Source of the DNA: an uncultured Christensenellaceae bacterium
GTDB lineage: Bacteria; Bacillota; Clostridia; Christensenellales; Borkfalkiaceae
Length of the DNA stretch: 64,000 nt
Assembly (NCBI GenBank): GCA_910588465.1
Contig: CAJUOP010000012.1
Location: 3,629 to 67,628, forward strand
Direction of reading: 5' to 3'
Shown here: positions 18,853-28,785 of the stretch, one piece after another
Numbering within the stretch: the stretch's first letter is position 1
Layout of the letters: the number at the start of each line of letters is the position of its first letter
Notes under the pieces: model-generated
Databases searched by the model: none
Told to the model about the DNA's origin: nothing
The model's input: the letters and a program-made list of their open reading frames with translations, nothing else
Position numbers and translations under genes: made by a program

Positions 18853-21800
18853 ATGAGAAAAAAATTGATCATCCTGTTATCGTCGGTACTGTTCGTTCTT
18901 TTGGGCGTACTCACGGCGTGCAGCAGCGGATACAAACTGATCGGGCTAACGCCGAAGGCTGAAATTACCGTCATGCAGGGCGATTTCGTCGAAGTGGAAA
19001 CGTTGCACGTTTACGATAATCTGGATAACTATTATAACGTAAAATATAAAGTCGTCGACAGCGAAGAGAAACAGATCGCGCTGTCGGGCAAGGGCTTCTT
19101 TGCGGAAGACGCGGGCGTTTACCGAATTGTGTACACCGTGCTCAGCGTAAAGGGCGCGTATCAGGAAGAGACGGTGGTGAACGTTCGTAAAAGCTCTTCC
19201 TCGGTGTTAAATATCCACGTGCCCGAAACGACGGACGCGGGAAGCCTCTGCCAAATCGTGATCAGTGCGGGCGAGCTGGAAAAGTATTCGTTTTCGGTTT
19301 CCGTTGAGTTTAACGGAACGGCGGTGCCCGTAAACGACTACGCTTTTATGGCGGCAGAAGCGGGCAGTTACCTCGTCACGGTTACGGCGACTTCGGCGGA
19401 AGAAACGTACGAGGAGACGTATACGGTCATCGCACGGCAGGTTGCGTTGGAAGGCGAGGTGGAGGTGTTCGACTCGTCCTGGAGCAACCAGCGTGGAGAA
19501 TGGCGGGTAGCTACCACGGCGGAAACGAACGTGAAAGACCGTTTCGGCGGAAACGGAAGCTATCTTGCGATCGAGACGGATATCGAATATCTGAACGCTT
19601 TCATCAGCCCTAAAATGAGCAAGAGTTACTATCAGGCGCTGGCGGAAGACGGCTACGAGTACGTTTCCGTATGGCTGTATATCGACGGCTTCTTCTCACA
19701 CGTGGTGCAGCAGTATAAGGGGAACGGCTCGTTTTATCAGACGACGCATAACGTCCCCGCGAAAACGTGGTACGAGATCAGATACAATTTACAGGACGAT
19801 CCACAATACGATTTTCAAGGGAGCTTTTTAAAGGCGTTCGATTATTTCGCCGATCAGACCAGACAGATTTTTACTTTGGATAATTCCGACGAGTACAACG
19901 TCGGAAACGGCGGGCGCGAACGCGACGAGAAGGGGAATCCGATGCCTTTCAGGGTTTATATCGACGATATTTACGCCGTCAAAACGGTGTCGGATATCGC
20001 AATCGACGGTACGGTAAACCCCGAATTGAAAACGGGTGACACCTGTGACTTAAAAGATTTTATCCGGTCGGATTCCAAGGACCGCCTGCTGTATACCGTA
20101 ACCTATCGGGACGAAATGCAGGTTGCCGAGGGCGGGAATTATACGTTTACCGCGGACGGCGAGTATGAGATTACGGTCGGATACGGCGCGGCGCAGCCCA
20201 ACCGTTACGGCAGCGTATCATTCACGCTGAACGTCGGATCACCCTATACGGCAAGCATCGGTTCGCTCATCAAAGAAAAGTCGGGTGAATCCGTGCAAGT
20301 GAATCTGGGCGATTTAAATGCGCTTCTCAAGGACGGGAACGGCAATCGCATCCCCGACGTTACCTGCCGTTACAGTGTTGTCAAAAACGGCAAACAAATT
20401 ACGGTAAACGACGGTAAGGTTTCTCTTTCGGAAGCGGGACGGTATGAGGTCGAGGTAGAGATCGGCTATCGGATTCAGAATACCGATTGCAAAACCTACG
20501 TACGCACTGAGCTGGATATCTGGGATGAAGAGAGCAAGTACACCGTGTTTTCGTTCGACGGAAACACCGAATATTTTGCAGACAGCTACTATATGAATGC
20601 GATCTGGGAAAGCGCACCTGAGACCTCGGTCGTGGAGAAGGCGGACGGCGTTCGGGGCACGTTCCTGAAAATGGAGATCACGAATCAGCAGCAGCCTGTG
20701 CTTGCGGTAAAGCCTATGTACTCGCTCAATTACTATCGCTGGCTGTTCCGGAACGAACCTTCTTTCGGAGTGACGGGCGATCCCTTCGTCACATTCGATT
20801 ATATGGTGGAGGATCTGGCGACTACCGAAAGGCGGACGCTTATCGTGTATCCCTCCAAGTCGCGGCAGTCTGTTGCCTGCGGGACGTGGAATACCGTCAG
20901 TTTTTCGCTGGAAGAATTTTTGGACGGCTATTATGCACAGTTGGACGGCGGGTACGAGTACCTGAACGGATTGAGAGGCGGCGCGTATGCTTCTATCGAC
21001 CCCATGCAGGGGTATGCGCTCTTCTATATGTACAATCAACAGATTCCGTCAAACGTGTATATCGGTGAATGCAAACTGCAGTTAAAGCCTTACGAGACCG
21101 CTTCCGAATGGGCGGAACGACTGAACGCCGCCGATAAGGTCGTCGCGGATTATACGAAGGAAGAATATGTTGATAACTACGAAGGCACGAGCATGACGTA
21201 TTTCGAACGCAATCACAGCTCGCAATGGTTCTATAACCAACCGACAATCGAAACGATGGAGGTCGACGGTGAGACGGGCAAGGCATTGAAGTTCGTTACG
21301 AAAGCGGGCTACGTCTACGCGCACCGTATGTATATCCCGAATACGATGGATATTACGGCGTTGAAAGAGTTTGCCGCCGTCGGGTATCGTTTGAAAATCA
21401 AAGTATTTATCGACGAAGGCAAAGCGACTTCGGAGAACAGGACGGTCTATACGCTGCAATACGATTCTGCGGCTTCGGGTTTTGTGAGCATTGCAAGCTC
21501 GACGAGGACGACCACGGTAAAGACGCTTGCCTGGCAGGAAGTGGAAATCGACGTCACCGACTATATTCGTCTGATGGAGCAGTTAGGGGGCAATTACGGA
21601 CAGCAGCTCAGCGAGAAGACAAGCGTGCTCGCCGTAAGTGCTGATAACGGTTCCGTTTTCGTCAGTCAACCCTATCTCGTTTTACCTGAAGGGGATAAGG
21701 AAATCATTGTGGCGGAGGGCGGTACGGCGGATCTGACGGCGCTTGCTCCGCAGGACGGCAAAACATATGAATATTACGTCCTCAACGGACAAGAGCTCGA

Positions 21801-22476
21801 CTTGCAGGAAGAGACGACTCTTGTTGTCAACGAAACTTTGACGGTAGCGGTGGTTTTGTCGCAGGGCGCTTCCAGAACGTTTGTCTCCTGTGTGAAAATC
21901 AATGCAGGCTCTCTTACCGTAACCGACTATACCAAGGCGGGTTACGTCGAGTCTTATGCGGGCACCTCCATGACGTACTTCCAGAAAAATCATAACGTGT
22001 ATCCGCGCGCCAGTACTTCGGCGATCGTAACGGAAACGGTCGGCGGCGTAGAGGGCAGATATGCAAGGGTGACGGCGGATTCGGGGATCAATGGCTATAA
22101 TGAAACGATCTACGTTTATCTGCCGAATACGATGGACATGGAGACCTTGAAACAGTTTGCTGCGGACGGGTTCGTTTTGAAAGTGAAAGCGTACGTGGAT
22201 GCGCCGACGCAGACGCTGGATGCGTTCGTGTTGGAGTACGACGAGGGTGCTTCGGCGTTCAAAAAAATACACGAGAGCTCGAGGGCGACGGCGGTTCAGG
22301 CGGGCGTTTGGGAGGAGTTGGAAATCGATATAGGCGACTATATCCGCCTCTGCGAGCAGCTCGGCAATTGTTATGAAAATCAGATAAACAATACGCAGGG
22401 CGTTCTCGGAATACGGGTCAATCAATCCTGGACGATCTATTTCAGCGAGTTGTACCTCGTCGCGCCCGCAGACTGA
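18853..22476 (+). CDS. Giant multi-domain surface lipoprotein with duplicated C-terminal modules
   Basis: The 1207-residue lipoprotein (lipobox LTAC, Cys23) starts behind AAGGAGG. The N-terminal third consists of Ig-like domains, and the middle has two jelly-roll-like modules (about residues 205-375 and 560-750). Two tandem C-terminal modules follow (about 770-965 and 1020-1205). They share ADYTKEEYVDNYEGTSMTYF versus TDYTKAGYVESYAGTSMTYF, then YIPNTMDIT or YLPNTMDME and EIDVTDYIRLMEQLG or EIDIGDYIRLCEQLG. No catalytic motif is recognised. I read it as a surface glycan-binding scaffold that arose by module duplication. Confidence 0.75.
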   Translation: MRKKLIILLSSVLFVLLGVLTACSSGYKLIGLTPKAEITVMQGDFVEVETLHVYDNLDNYYNVKYKVVDSEEKQIALSGKGFFAEDAGVYRIVYTVLSVKGAYQEETVVNVRKSSSSVLNIHVPETTDAGSLCQIVISAGELEKYSFSVSVEFNGTAVPVNDYAFMAAEAGSYLVTVTATSAEETYEETYTVIARQVALEGEVEVFDSSWSNQRGEWRVATTAETNVKDRFGGNGSYLAIETDIEYLNAFISPKMSKSYYQALAEDGYEYVSVWLYIDGFFSHVVQQYKGNGSFYQTTHNVPAKTWYEIRYNLQDDPQYDFQGSFLKAFDYFADQTRQIFTLDNSDEYNVGNGGRERDEKGNPMPFRVYIDDIYAVKTVSDIAIDGTVNPELKTGDTCDLKDFIRSDSKDRLLYTVTYRDEMQVAEGGNYTFTADGEYEITVGYGAAQPNRYGSVSFTLNVGSPYTASIGSLIKEKSGESVQVNLGDLNALLKDGNGNRIPDVTCRYSVVKNGKQITVNDGKVSLSEAGRYEVEVEIGYRIQNTDCKTYVRTELDIWDEESKYTVFSFDGNTEYFADSYYMNAIWESAPETSVVEKADGVRGTFLKMEITNQQQPVLAVKPMYSLNYYRWLFRNEPSFGVTGDPFVTFDYMVEDLATTERRTLIVYPSKSRQSVACGTWNTVSFSLEEFLDGYYAQLDGGYEYLNGLRGGAYASIDPMQGYALFYMYNQQIPSNVYIGECKLQLKPYETASEWAERLNAADKVVADYTKEEYVDNYEGTSMTYFERNHSSQWFYNQPTIETMEVDGETGKALKFVTKAGYVYAHRMYIPNTMDITALKEFAAVGYRLKIKVFIDEGKATSENRTVYTLQYDSAASGFVSIASSTRTTTVKTLAWQEVEIDVTDYIRLMEQLGGNYGQQLSEKTSVLAVSADNGSVFVSQPYLVLPEGDKEIIVAEGGTADLTALAPQDGKTYEYYVLNGQELDLQEETTLVVNETLTVAVVLSQGASRTFVSCVKINAGSLTVTDYTKAGYVESYAGTSMTYFQKNHNVYPRASTSAIVTETVGGVEGRYARVTADSGINGYNETIYVYLPNTMDMETLKQFAADGFVLKVKAYVDAPTQTLDAFVLEYDEGASAFKKIHESSRATAVQAGVWEELEIDIGDYIRLCEQLGNCYENQINNTQGVLGIRVNQSWTIYFSELYLVAPAD

Positions 22477-22496
22477 AGCGGGAAAGGGAAAAGATT

Positions 22497-24566
22497 ATGA
22501 AAAAAAGCAAACGTTTTATCGGAACGGTCATTGCCGTCATGTTAGGTGCGGCGTTCTGTATGAGCGTGACGGCTTGCGAGAGCTCGGCCGCGTCGTCATA
22601 CAGCATTACCGTCAACCAGGGTATTACGGGCGGCACCGTCACGGCTGACAAGACGAAGGTTTCTGCGGGGGACGACGTCGTGTTGTCCCTTCAGGTGAAC
22701 GACGGAATGGTGCTCGAATACGTCACCGTAAACGGGATCGAGGTATCCTTTTACGACGGCAAGTATACGCTCTTTTCGGTCGATGAAGATTACGTGATAG
22801 ACGCGAAGTTCGTCTCCTCCAAAGCTACGGTAAGTTTCGTAACGGAAACGGACGAGACGTTCGAGCCCAAGTCCGCCGTACTCTACGAATCGGTCGGCGA
22901 ACTGCCCGTGCCCGCACAGAGCGGAAGCCGTAAATTTCTGGGCTGGTACGATGCAGAAGAGGGCGGGAATCTCATCAAGAGGAGTTCCCTTGTAAAAACG
23001 AACGAGCTTGTGCTGTACGCGCATTGGGAAACGCTTTCGCAGGAATATCTCGACGGACTTATCCCGTACAGCATTACGAGCACGGTATATTCTTCGCAGC
23101 TGGGCGCGTACGGCATCAGCTTTCATACGCTGAACGCCTCGCTTGACCCGCAGATTCTGATTGCGGAAACGACCGATCCCGACTTTTCGGAGGCGGTTAC
23201 CGTCGATTGCACGCAGGAGTTTTTCTATGAAGAGTACGTTTCGCAGGGCGTTATCGACTTGGACGGACTTTCGCTCTCCCGTGGAAAAGATTATCTCGTC
23301 AAGGTAGGGGATTCCACAGCGGGAGTGTTCAGCGATTCCTTCACGTTCCGCGCAAGGCAGCTTGAGGACGGCGCGGCGAAATTCGTATACGTCACCGATA
23401 CACAGCAGGATTATCACGATCGGTATTATACGAAGGTGGATGAAACGAGTTATCCGAACGGGATCGAGGACAATTTTGCGGCTACGCTGTTAAAGACGGC
23501 GATCGCAAATAACTCCGATTTTGATTTCATTGCGCACGGCGGCGACTTTGTCAACTATGGAGCGGAAAACGGCTATTGGGCGGAGATGCTCGGCGATCTA
23601 GCGGATATCATGTTCGAGTATCCCATGATCGCTGCGGCGGGTAATCACGAATCGCCCAACTATTACGCCTGCAATAAATTTAATCTGATGGCAAGCATTT
23701 TCAACGTCAATACGCCCGATTTCGGAACGAGCGCCGCGGAAACGTACGTGCGCAACGGGATGAGCGGATATGCATTCTCTCTGGACGTAGGTCCGCTGCA
23801 TTTCATCGTGCTGAATTCCAACGACGTTTATTACACGAACGATTCGGTTGCGCCCTCTGCGGAGAGTCTGTCGAATGCGCAGTTGAACTGGCTCAGAGCG
23901 GATCTGAAAGCGTACCTTGCAAACGACGAGACCAAGTTCGCCGTGGCAATGATTCACGAGGGGACTCTCGTTCCGACGCACTCTTCCAACGTTTCAAACG
24001 ACCATTACAAGGGCCTGCGCGGACCGTTGTTAAAGGAACTGCGTGCGGGACAGGTGGACTTGCTGCTTTGCGGGCACAACCACTATGCGTTCAGTACCTA
24101 TCCGCTCGATTACGACGAAAACGCTTCGACTACGATCACCTATTCCTCCGCGCTTACCGTTGAGGAAAAATATGCGAAAATCGTAACGAAGTCCTACTCA
24201 CAGGAAACCGTGAACGGAACGGAGTTCAATACGTTTACGGATTACACGTCGGGGCTTGACGGGACGATCTGCATGGAGATCGGTGCAGGCGGCCCGCAGA
24301 ATACGGAAACGACGTTCCCGCTCGCAACCGTTCAGGAACTGCTGACGGCTCGCGTATTTTACAGATCCCTGATTTCGACGGGAAAAAATTGCATTGCGGG
24401 GATGGAGAACAAAACGAGCAATATGTACAGCTATATCAGAATAACGGATGCGCAGTTGACTGTGGAGACGTACGCCGCGAATTTCAATGATAATTATGGC
24501 AGGAATTTTGCGGGCGGCGATAAACCGACGGTACAGCTTGTCGATTCGCTTTTACTGAAAAAATAA
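22497..24566 (+). CDS. Metallophosphoesterase lipoprotein with InlB-type repeat
   Basis: The 689-residue lipoprotein has lipobox VTAC (Cys27), a short beta domain and an InlB/Listeria-Bacteroides repeat (FLGWYDAEEGGNLI..LYAHWE, about 140-180). A calcineurin-like phosphoesterase domain follows. Its metal motifs are visible as VTDTQQ, HGGDFVN, AAGNHE, MIHEG and CGHNHY, in the order expected for purple-acid-phosphatase-like enzymes. It should hydrolyse phosphate esters outside the cell, perhaps removing phosphate from glycans. The substrate is inferred only from the operon. It follows the giant lipoprotein gene by 20 bp. Confidence 0.85.
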   Translation: MKKSKRFIGTVIAVMLGAAFCMSVTACESSAASSYSITVNQGITGGTVTADKTKVSAGDDVVLSLQVNDGMVLEYVTVNGIEVSFYDGKYTLFSVDEDYVIDAKFVSSKATVSFVTETDETFEPKSAVLYESVGELPVPAQSGSRKFLGWYDAEEGGNLIKRSSLVKTNELVLYAHWETLSQEYLDGLIPYSITSTVYSSQLGAYGISFHTLNASLDPQILIAETTDPDFSEAVTVDCTQEFFYEEYVSQGVIDLDGLSLSRGKDYLVKVGDSTAGVFSDSFTFRARQLEDGAAKFVYVTDTQQDYHDRYYTKVDETSYPNGIEDNFAATLLKTAIANNSDFDFIAHGGDFVNYGAENGYWAEMLGDLADIMFEYPMIAAAGNHESPNYYACNKFNLMASIFNVNTPDFGTSAAETYVRNGMSGYAFSLDVGPLHFIVLNSNDVYYTNDSVAPSAESLSNAQLNWLRADLKAYLANDETKFAVAMIHEGTLVPTHSSNVSNDHYKGLRGPLLKELRAGQVDLLLCGHNHYAFSTYPLDYDENASTTITYSSALTVEEKYAKIVTKSYSQETVNGTEFNTFTDYTSGLDGTICMEIGAGGPQNTETTFPLATVQELLTARVFYRSLISTGKNCIAGMENKTSNMYSYIRITDAQLTVETYAANFNDNYGRNFAGGDKPTVQLVDSLLLKK

Positions 24567-24577
24567 AAAACGGACCG

Positions 24578-24613
24578 CGCCCGTAAGCCGCTTTTACGGC
24601 TTGCGGGCGTTTG
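24578..24613 (+). terminator. Intra-operon hairpin before the cytosolic GH123-like gene
   Basis: CGCCCGTAAGCCG and CGGCTTGCGGGCG form a 13-bp stem with one wobble around a 5-6 nt loop, followed by only three T. It likely reduces rather than stops read-through into the two cytosolic enzyme genes. Confidence 0.5.
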
Positions 24614-24625
24614 ATCGGAGAGAGT

Positions 24626-26221
24626 ATGGTAAAATTATTTATGGTATCGTCCTTGCAGAAAGTTTTCCCCGACGAGGAGAACTTTGCCGAGCAGACGGAG
24701 GGGGAATGCTTTGCCGACGAGGTGTTTTCCTTTCAGCTCGTCATGGTGCCCGATTTCAGCGGAGAAGCCGTTCTGAGCGTAAAGACGGATTTGTCCCTGC
24801 GTTTATTCGTGCAGAAATTCGTGAAAGGAACGCCTGCGCCCGAAAAAGGTGACGGATATTATCTTGCGGGCAGAACGGAGTTTCCCGATCCTCTTCTTCC
24901 GTGCGGGGATCGCATTACGGCGGAGCAGGGAAAGGCGACTGCGGTCTGGGTCGTTTGCGACGGCGGCGCACCCGGCGTGCACACGGTCGAGTTTACCGTC
25001 GGAGAAACGACAACGTCCTATCGGTTGACGGTGTTCGAAACAAAGCTCGGATTCGATCCCGTGCCTGTTACAAACTGGCTGCACGTCGATTGCATTTGCG
25101 ATAAACACGGGGTCGAGCCCTTTACGCCTGAATTTTATGAGGTGTTCGGGCGCTATCTCGAATGGTACGTGCTCGGTGGAAACACGATGATGTTAACGCC
25201 CGTATTTACGCCGCCGCTCGATACCAAAGCGGGGACCTATCGCAGAACGTGTCAGCTGGCGGGAGTAAAAAAGAAAAAGGGGAAATATTTCTTCGACTTT
25301 AAAAAGCTGCTGTACTTTATGGAGTTTTGCAGCGAGAGGGGTATCGCATACTTTGAATTTTCGCATTTGCTTTCCCAGTGGGGCGGCCAATTCTGTCCCA
25401 AGATCGTGGACGAAAACGGAAAATTACTGTTTGGTGGGAAGGATAAATCGGGCGGCAAAAAGTATAAGCGGTTTCTGCGGTTCTATCTTTCTGCGGTGCG
25501 TTCTTTTTTAAAAAGCAGCGGCTACGAGGAGCGGGTTTATTTCCATCTGAGCGACGAGCCCGAGCGCAAGTACGTGGGGCAATATATCCGCAAAAGTAAG
25601 TTCTTGTATCGGTTTATCGATAAAGCAAAGACGATCGACGCGGTCAGCGATCCGCAACTTTTCCATATTCCTACGTTGGACGTTCCCGTCGTGGCAACAG
25701 TGTTCTATGACCGTGCGGGCAGGCTTCCGCAGAACTGGATGCTTTACTATGCCTGTATCGGGAACGACCATATGTGGACGAACCGTTTTATGTATATGCC
25801 CTTGCAGCGGGTGCGTGTATTGGGATATCAGCTGTACCTGACGCACTCCGTCGGCTTTTTGCATTGGGGGTTCAATTTTTATCATACGCAGTATTCCGTT
25901 CGGAAAATCGACCCCTATGAGGTGACTGATGCGGGCGGAAGTTTCCCGAGCGGGGACAGCTTTGTCGTTTATCCCTTGGAGAACGGTGCAACGCCGTCTA
26001 TCCGTTTGTTTACGATGCGGGAAGCCTTGCAGGACTTTTATGTGCTCAAACGGCTGGGATCTCTCTATGGAGAGGAGTTTGCCGCAAATTTACTGCATGA
26101 AAACGGCATGGAAGGAATTTCGGTCTATCGGGGCGAGATCGATTGGCATTTGAATCTTCGGCGGAAAATCAATCGGTTGATTCTGGAAAAACAAAAAAAT
26201 GAAAAGGAAGCGGATGTATAA
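24626..26221 (+). CDS. Cytosolic GH123/DUF4091-type glycosidase-like protein
   Basis: This 531-residue protein resembles the C-terminal part of GH123/DUF4091 enzymes and has no signal peptide. Key stretches are VYFHLSDEPERKY with the Asp310-Glu311 pair expected for substrate-assisted GH123 catalysis, and SFPSGDSFVVYPLENG followed by PSIRLFTMREALQDFYVLKRL, the DUF4091 signature. I use the ATG at 24626 with GGAGAG just upstream rather than the TTG at 24611. The operon thus has one exported and one cytosolic member of the same family, which suggests two steps on the same sugar. Its stop lies inside the start region of the next gene. Confidence 0.78.
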   Translation: MVKLFMVSSLQKVFPDEENFAEQTEGECFADEVFSFQLVMVPDFSGEAVLSVKTDLSLRLFVQKFVKGTPAPEKGDGYYLAGRTEFPDPLLPCGDRITAEQGKATAVWVVCDGGAPGVHTVEFTVGETTTSYRLTVFETKLGFDPVPVTNWLHVDCICDKHGVEPFTPEFYEVFGRYLEWYVLGGNTMMLTPVFTPPLDTKAGTYRRTCQLAGVKKKKGKYFFDFKKLLYFMEFCSERGIAYFEFSHLLSQWGGQFCPKIVDENGKLLFGGKDKSGGKKYKRFLRFYLSAVRSFLKSSGYEERVYFHLSDEPERKYVGQYIRKSKFLYRFIDKAKTIDAVSDPQLFHIPTLDVPVVATVFYDRAGRLPQNWMLYYACIGNDHMWTNRFMYMPLQRVRVLGYQLYLTHSVGFLHWGFNFYHTQYSVRKIDPYEVTDAGGSFPSGDSFVVYPLENGATPSIRLFTMREALQDFYVLKRLGSLYGEEFAANLLHENGMEGISVYRGEIDWHLNLRRKINRLILEKQKNEKEADV

Positions 26222-28712
26222 TATGTTACGGGATATACAAAGCATTGTAGAAAAGGTTCACGCGCTACAAGAGGATGAAACGTTGCGGAAGCGGGGCAAG
26301 CTGCCGTCGAACGCGTACTTTCTAAACGAGGACGAGATCGTCTGTTTCCCGCGCGATTTCGGGGATAGCCGTTATCCCTACGCATACGACGGTCTGACGC
26401 TGTGGGCGTATTCCTCGGGAAATATCAAAATCGAGGAATCGGCGTTCAATATCATGCTCGATTTCGAAAACGGGAAAGAGCCGACCCTCGGCTTTTTTTA
26501 CGGCTTGGCGCAGGGGGAGGAATTCTTCCCCGTGTCCGTCACGGGTGCGGCAAAACAGCCTGCGGAGGAAAACGTCTCCCGCTATACGGTTTACTGTCCG
26601 CATTGCGTCTACTATATCGCGGAGAGCATGGCGCTTCTCGGTGCGGTGAAAATGTACGTGGATGCAAACAAAAACGTTCAGATGCAGGCTTTTTTGCAGA
26701 ACAAGAGCGGTTCGGTGCAAAAGACTTACCTCTCCGCATTCATGAACTGTATCCTCTCGCATGCGGGTTTTGAAAATTTTGAAAACAAGTGGTACCGTTC
26801 CTGCGAGCTGGTAAAGGACGGATTTTTCTATCGTGTTACCGAATATTTGGGCAGGGCAAGCTGTATGTATCACTTCGGTAAGATCACACGGGACTATGCG
26901 GGTGAGGTGTTTTCTACCACGTCGCTTGCCGATTACAAGGGCGGCATGAGTAATCAGTTGATTTCGTCCGTGCCTCTGCGCACGGGGAAGTTCAAGGCAA
27001 ACAAGCCCTATACGACCTTCACCGATATTGCCGTCGCCGGTGATATGATCTCGCTTGTTCTGGGCGCAGGGGAATGGAAAACGGTCGGCTACACGGTTTC
27101 GGTTGCAGACGAAGAGAGCGTTGCGCTCCGAAACGCCGCAAAGCCTGCCGCACAGCCGTACGGAGCGCTGTATCGGGATATCCCTGCAACCTCCTTCGTG
27201 CTGGACGGAGTGCTTCAAGACGAGTCGTTCGGGTATTTTGTCAAGAGCGTTTTGCGTCAGGTGGAGTTTTGCACGCGGGCAAAAAATTACGCGGGCGCGC
27301 TCATCGGGATCCGCGATATCTTCCAGCAGCTCGAATGCGCGCTCCTGTGGATCCCCGACTATTGTAAAAAGAAGATTGTGGAAGCGCTCGGATATATCGG
27401 CGAAAACGGCAGGGCGCCGAGACAGTACTCCTATTCGCGGGCGGACGGTGTTCCTCCCGTCATGGACTTGCGGGAGTATATCGACCAAGGTGTCTGGATC
27501 ATTTCCACCGTATATCGGTATCTTTCGGTCACTGGCGATTTTTCCATATTGAAAGAGGAATGCGGCTACTATCGGTTCGAGGACGGCGCTGTATTCTTCA
27601 GCGAGAAAAAGGATACCGTGCTGGAACATCTGATCGCCATTGCGGACTATCTGTTGAGCAATTTGGATAAAGAGACGAACTGTCTGCACGTTCTGTACGG
27701 AGACTGGAACGACGCGCTTGACGGGCTCGGGAAAACGGCTGACTGCGGAGCGGAGTTCGGAACGGGCGTTTCGGTCATGGCGACGATGCAGCTTTACCGC
27801 AATCTCAACGAGCTTTGCAAGATTTTGGAGCACGAAGGCGACTGCGGGAACAGGCGAAAAGAGTATCTGGCGAAAGCGGAAGCCATTTTGCAGGGGCTGG
27901 AAAAGTACGCCGTCGATACAGACGGAAAGGGCGGCAAAAGAATTATTCACGGTTGGGGAGACAAGTACGCCTATAAAGTTGGGAGCTTCTGCGATAACGA
28001 CGGGCTTGCCCGCGACAGCGTCACCTCCAATGCGTTCTGGATTTTATCGGGCGTCAATCGCAGGATCGAAATGACGGAATATATTGAAAACGCGTTCTCC
28101 AGACTGGGCAGTAAGTACGGGATCAAAACGTTCGAACCGTATTTTGCGCCCGAAAACAAAGAGGTAGGGCGCATTACGCGCTTGCCCAAGGGCACGGCGG
28201 AGAACGGTGCCGTTTATATTCACGCCTCTCTGTTTGCGATCTGGTCGCTTTTCGAAGCGGGGAACAGTCAATTCGCTTGGGAGCAGCTGGTTAAAATTTT
28301 GCCTGTCACGCATGAGTTTATTTCGACTACGCCCTTCGTGATGCCCAACTCCTACGTGCATAACAAAGAGATCGGTTGCGACGGCGAGTCAATGAGCGAT
28401 TGGTTCACAGGCAGCGGCTGCGTATTCGGCAAGGTATTGTTCTTCTGTCTGTTCGGCGTCAGACCCGATCTTACGGGGCTGGAAATCTGCCCTGCGGTCA
28501 ATGGTTCTATGAAGGAGATGAGAACGGTGTTGAAGCTCAAAGGCGGAGAGGTTGATTTGTCTTATCGGAATAACGGCTCGGGCAAGAGAACGTTTACCGT
28601 AAACGGAAAGAGCGTCGGAGGCGTATACGATGAAGTGTTAAAAACGGAGAAGCTGATTTTTCAGAACGAGGATATGCTCGGAAAAAAGCTGGTAGTTTGC
28701 GTTTGCGATTGA
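26214..28712 (+). CDS. GH94-like glycoside phosphorylase
   Basis: The protein of about 832 residues has the (alpha/alpha)6-barrel features of GH94 cellobiose/chitobiose phosphorylases. These are an N-terminal beta-sandwich, a middle region with DLREYIDQGVWIISTVYRY, YGDWNDALDGLG with the presumed catalytic acid in the DWND motif, and a C-terminal GCDGESMSDWFTGSGCVF. Such enzymes split beta-linked disaccharides with phosphate and save ATP. It lacks a signal peptide. The ATG at 26214 has AAGGAAG at good spacing; ATGs at 26199 and 26223 are alternatives. Divergence from well-known members is high, so the substrate is open. Confidence 0.75.
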   Translation: MYNMLRDIQSIVEKVHALQEDETLRKRGKLPSNAYFLNEDEIVCFPRDFGDSRYPYAYDGLTLWAYSSGNIKIEESAFNIMLDFENGKEPTLGFFYGLAQGEEFFPVSVTGAAKQPAEENVSRYTVYCPHCVYYIAESMALLGAVKMYVDANKNVQMQAFLQNKSGSVQKTYLSAFMNCILSHAGFENFENKWYRSCELVKDGFFYRVTEYLGRASCMYHFGKITRDYAGEVFSTTSLADYKGGMSNQLISSVPLRTGKFKANKPYTTFTDIAVAGDMISLVLGAGEWKTVGYTVSVADEESVALRNAAKPAAQPYGALYRDIPATSFVLDGVLQDESFGYFVKSVLRQVEFCTRAKNYAGALIGIRDIFQQLECALLWIPDYCKKKIVEALGYIGENGRAPRQYSYSRADGVPPVMDLREYIDQGVWIISTVYRYLSVTGDFSILKEECGYYRFEDGAVFFSEKKDTVLEHLIAIADYLLSNLDKETNCLHVLYGDWNDALDGLGKTADCGAEFGTGVSVMATMQLYRNLNELCKILEHEGDCGNRRKEYLAKAEAILQGLEKYAVDTDGKGGKRIIHGWGDKYAYKVGSFCDNDGLARDSVTSNAFWILSGVNRRIEMTEYIENAFSRLGSKYGIKTFEPYFAPENKEVGRITRLPKGTAENGAVYIHASLFAIWSLFEAGNSQFAWEQLVKILPVTHEFISTTPFVMPNSYVHNKEIGCDGESMSDWFTGSGCVFGKVLFFCLFGVRPDLTGLEICPAVNGSMKEMRTVLKLKGGEVDLSYRNNGSGKRTFTVNGKSVGGVYDEVLKTEKLIFQNEDMLGKKLVVCVCD

Positions 28713-28785
28713 TTTGCCTGCCGCGTACGCGATTCGTCATCCGCAATTCGGAATGAGAAAACGGAAAACAGTGCATACTGTGAGC

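Noticed and set aside
26322..27950. 542-codon open frame on the minus strand opposite the GH94-like gene
   Set aside because: It is antisense to a well-supported enzyme, has an Arg/His/Val-rich composition typical of shadow frames, and no start signal.
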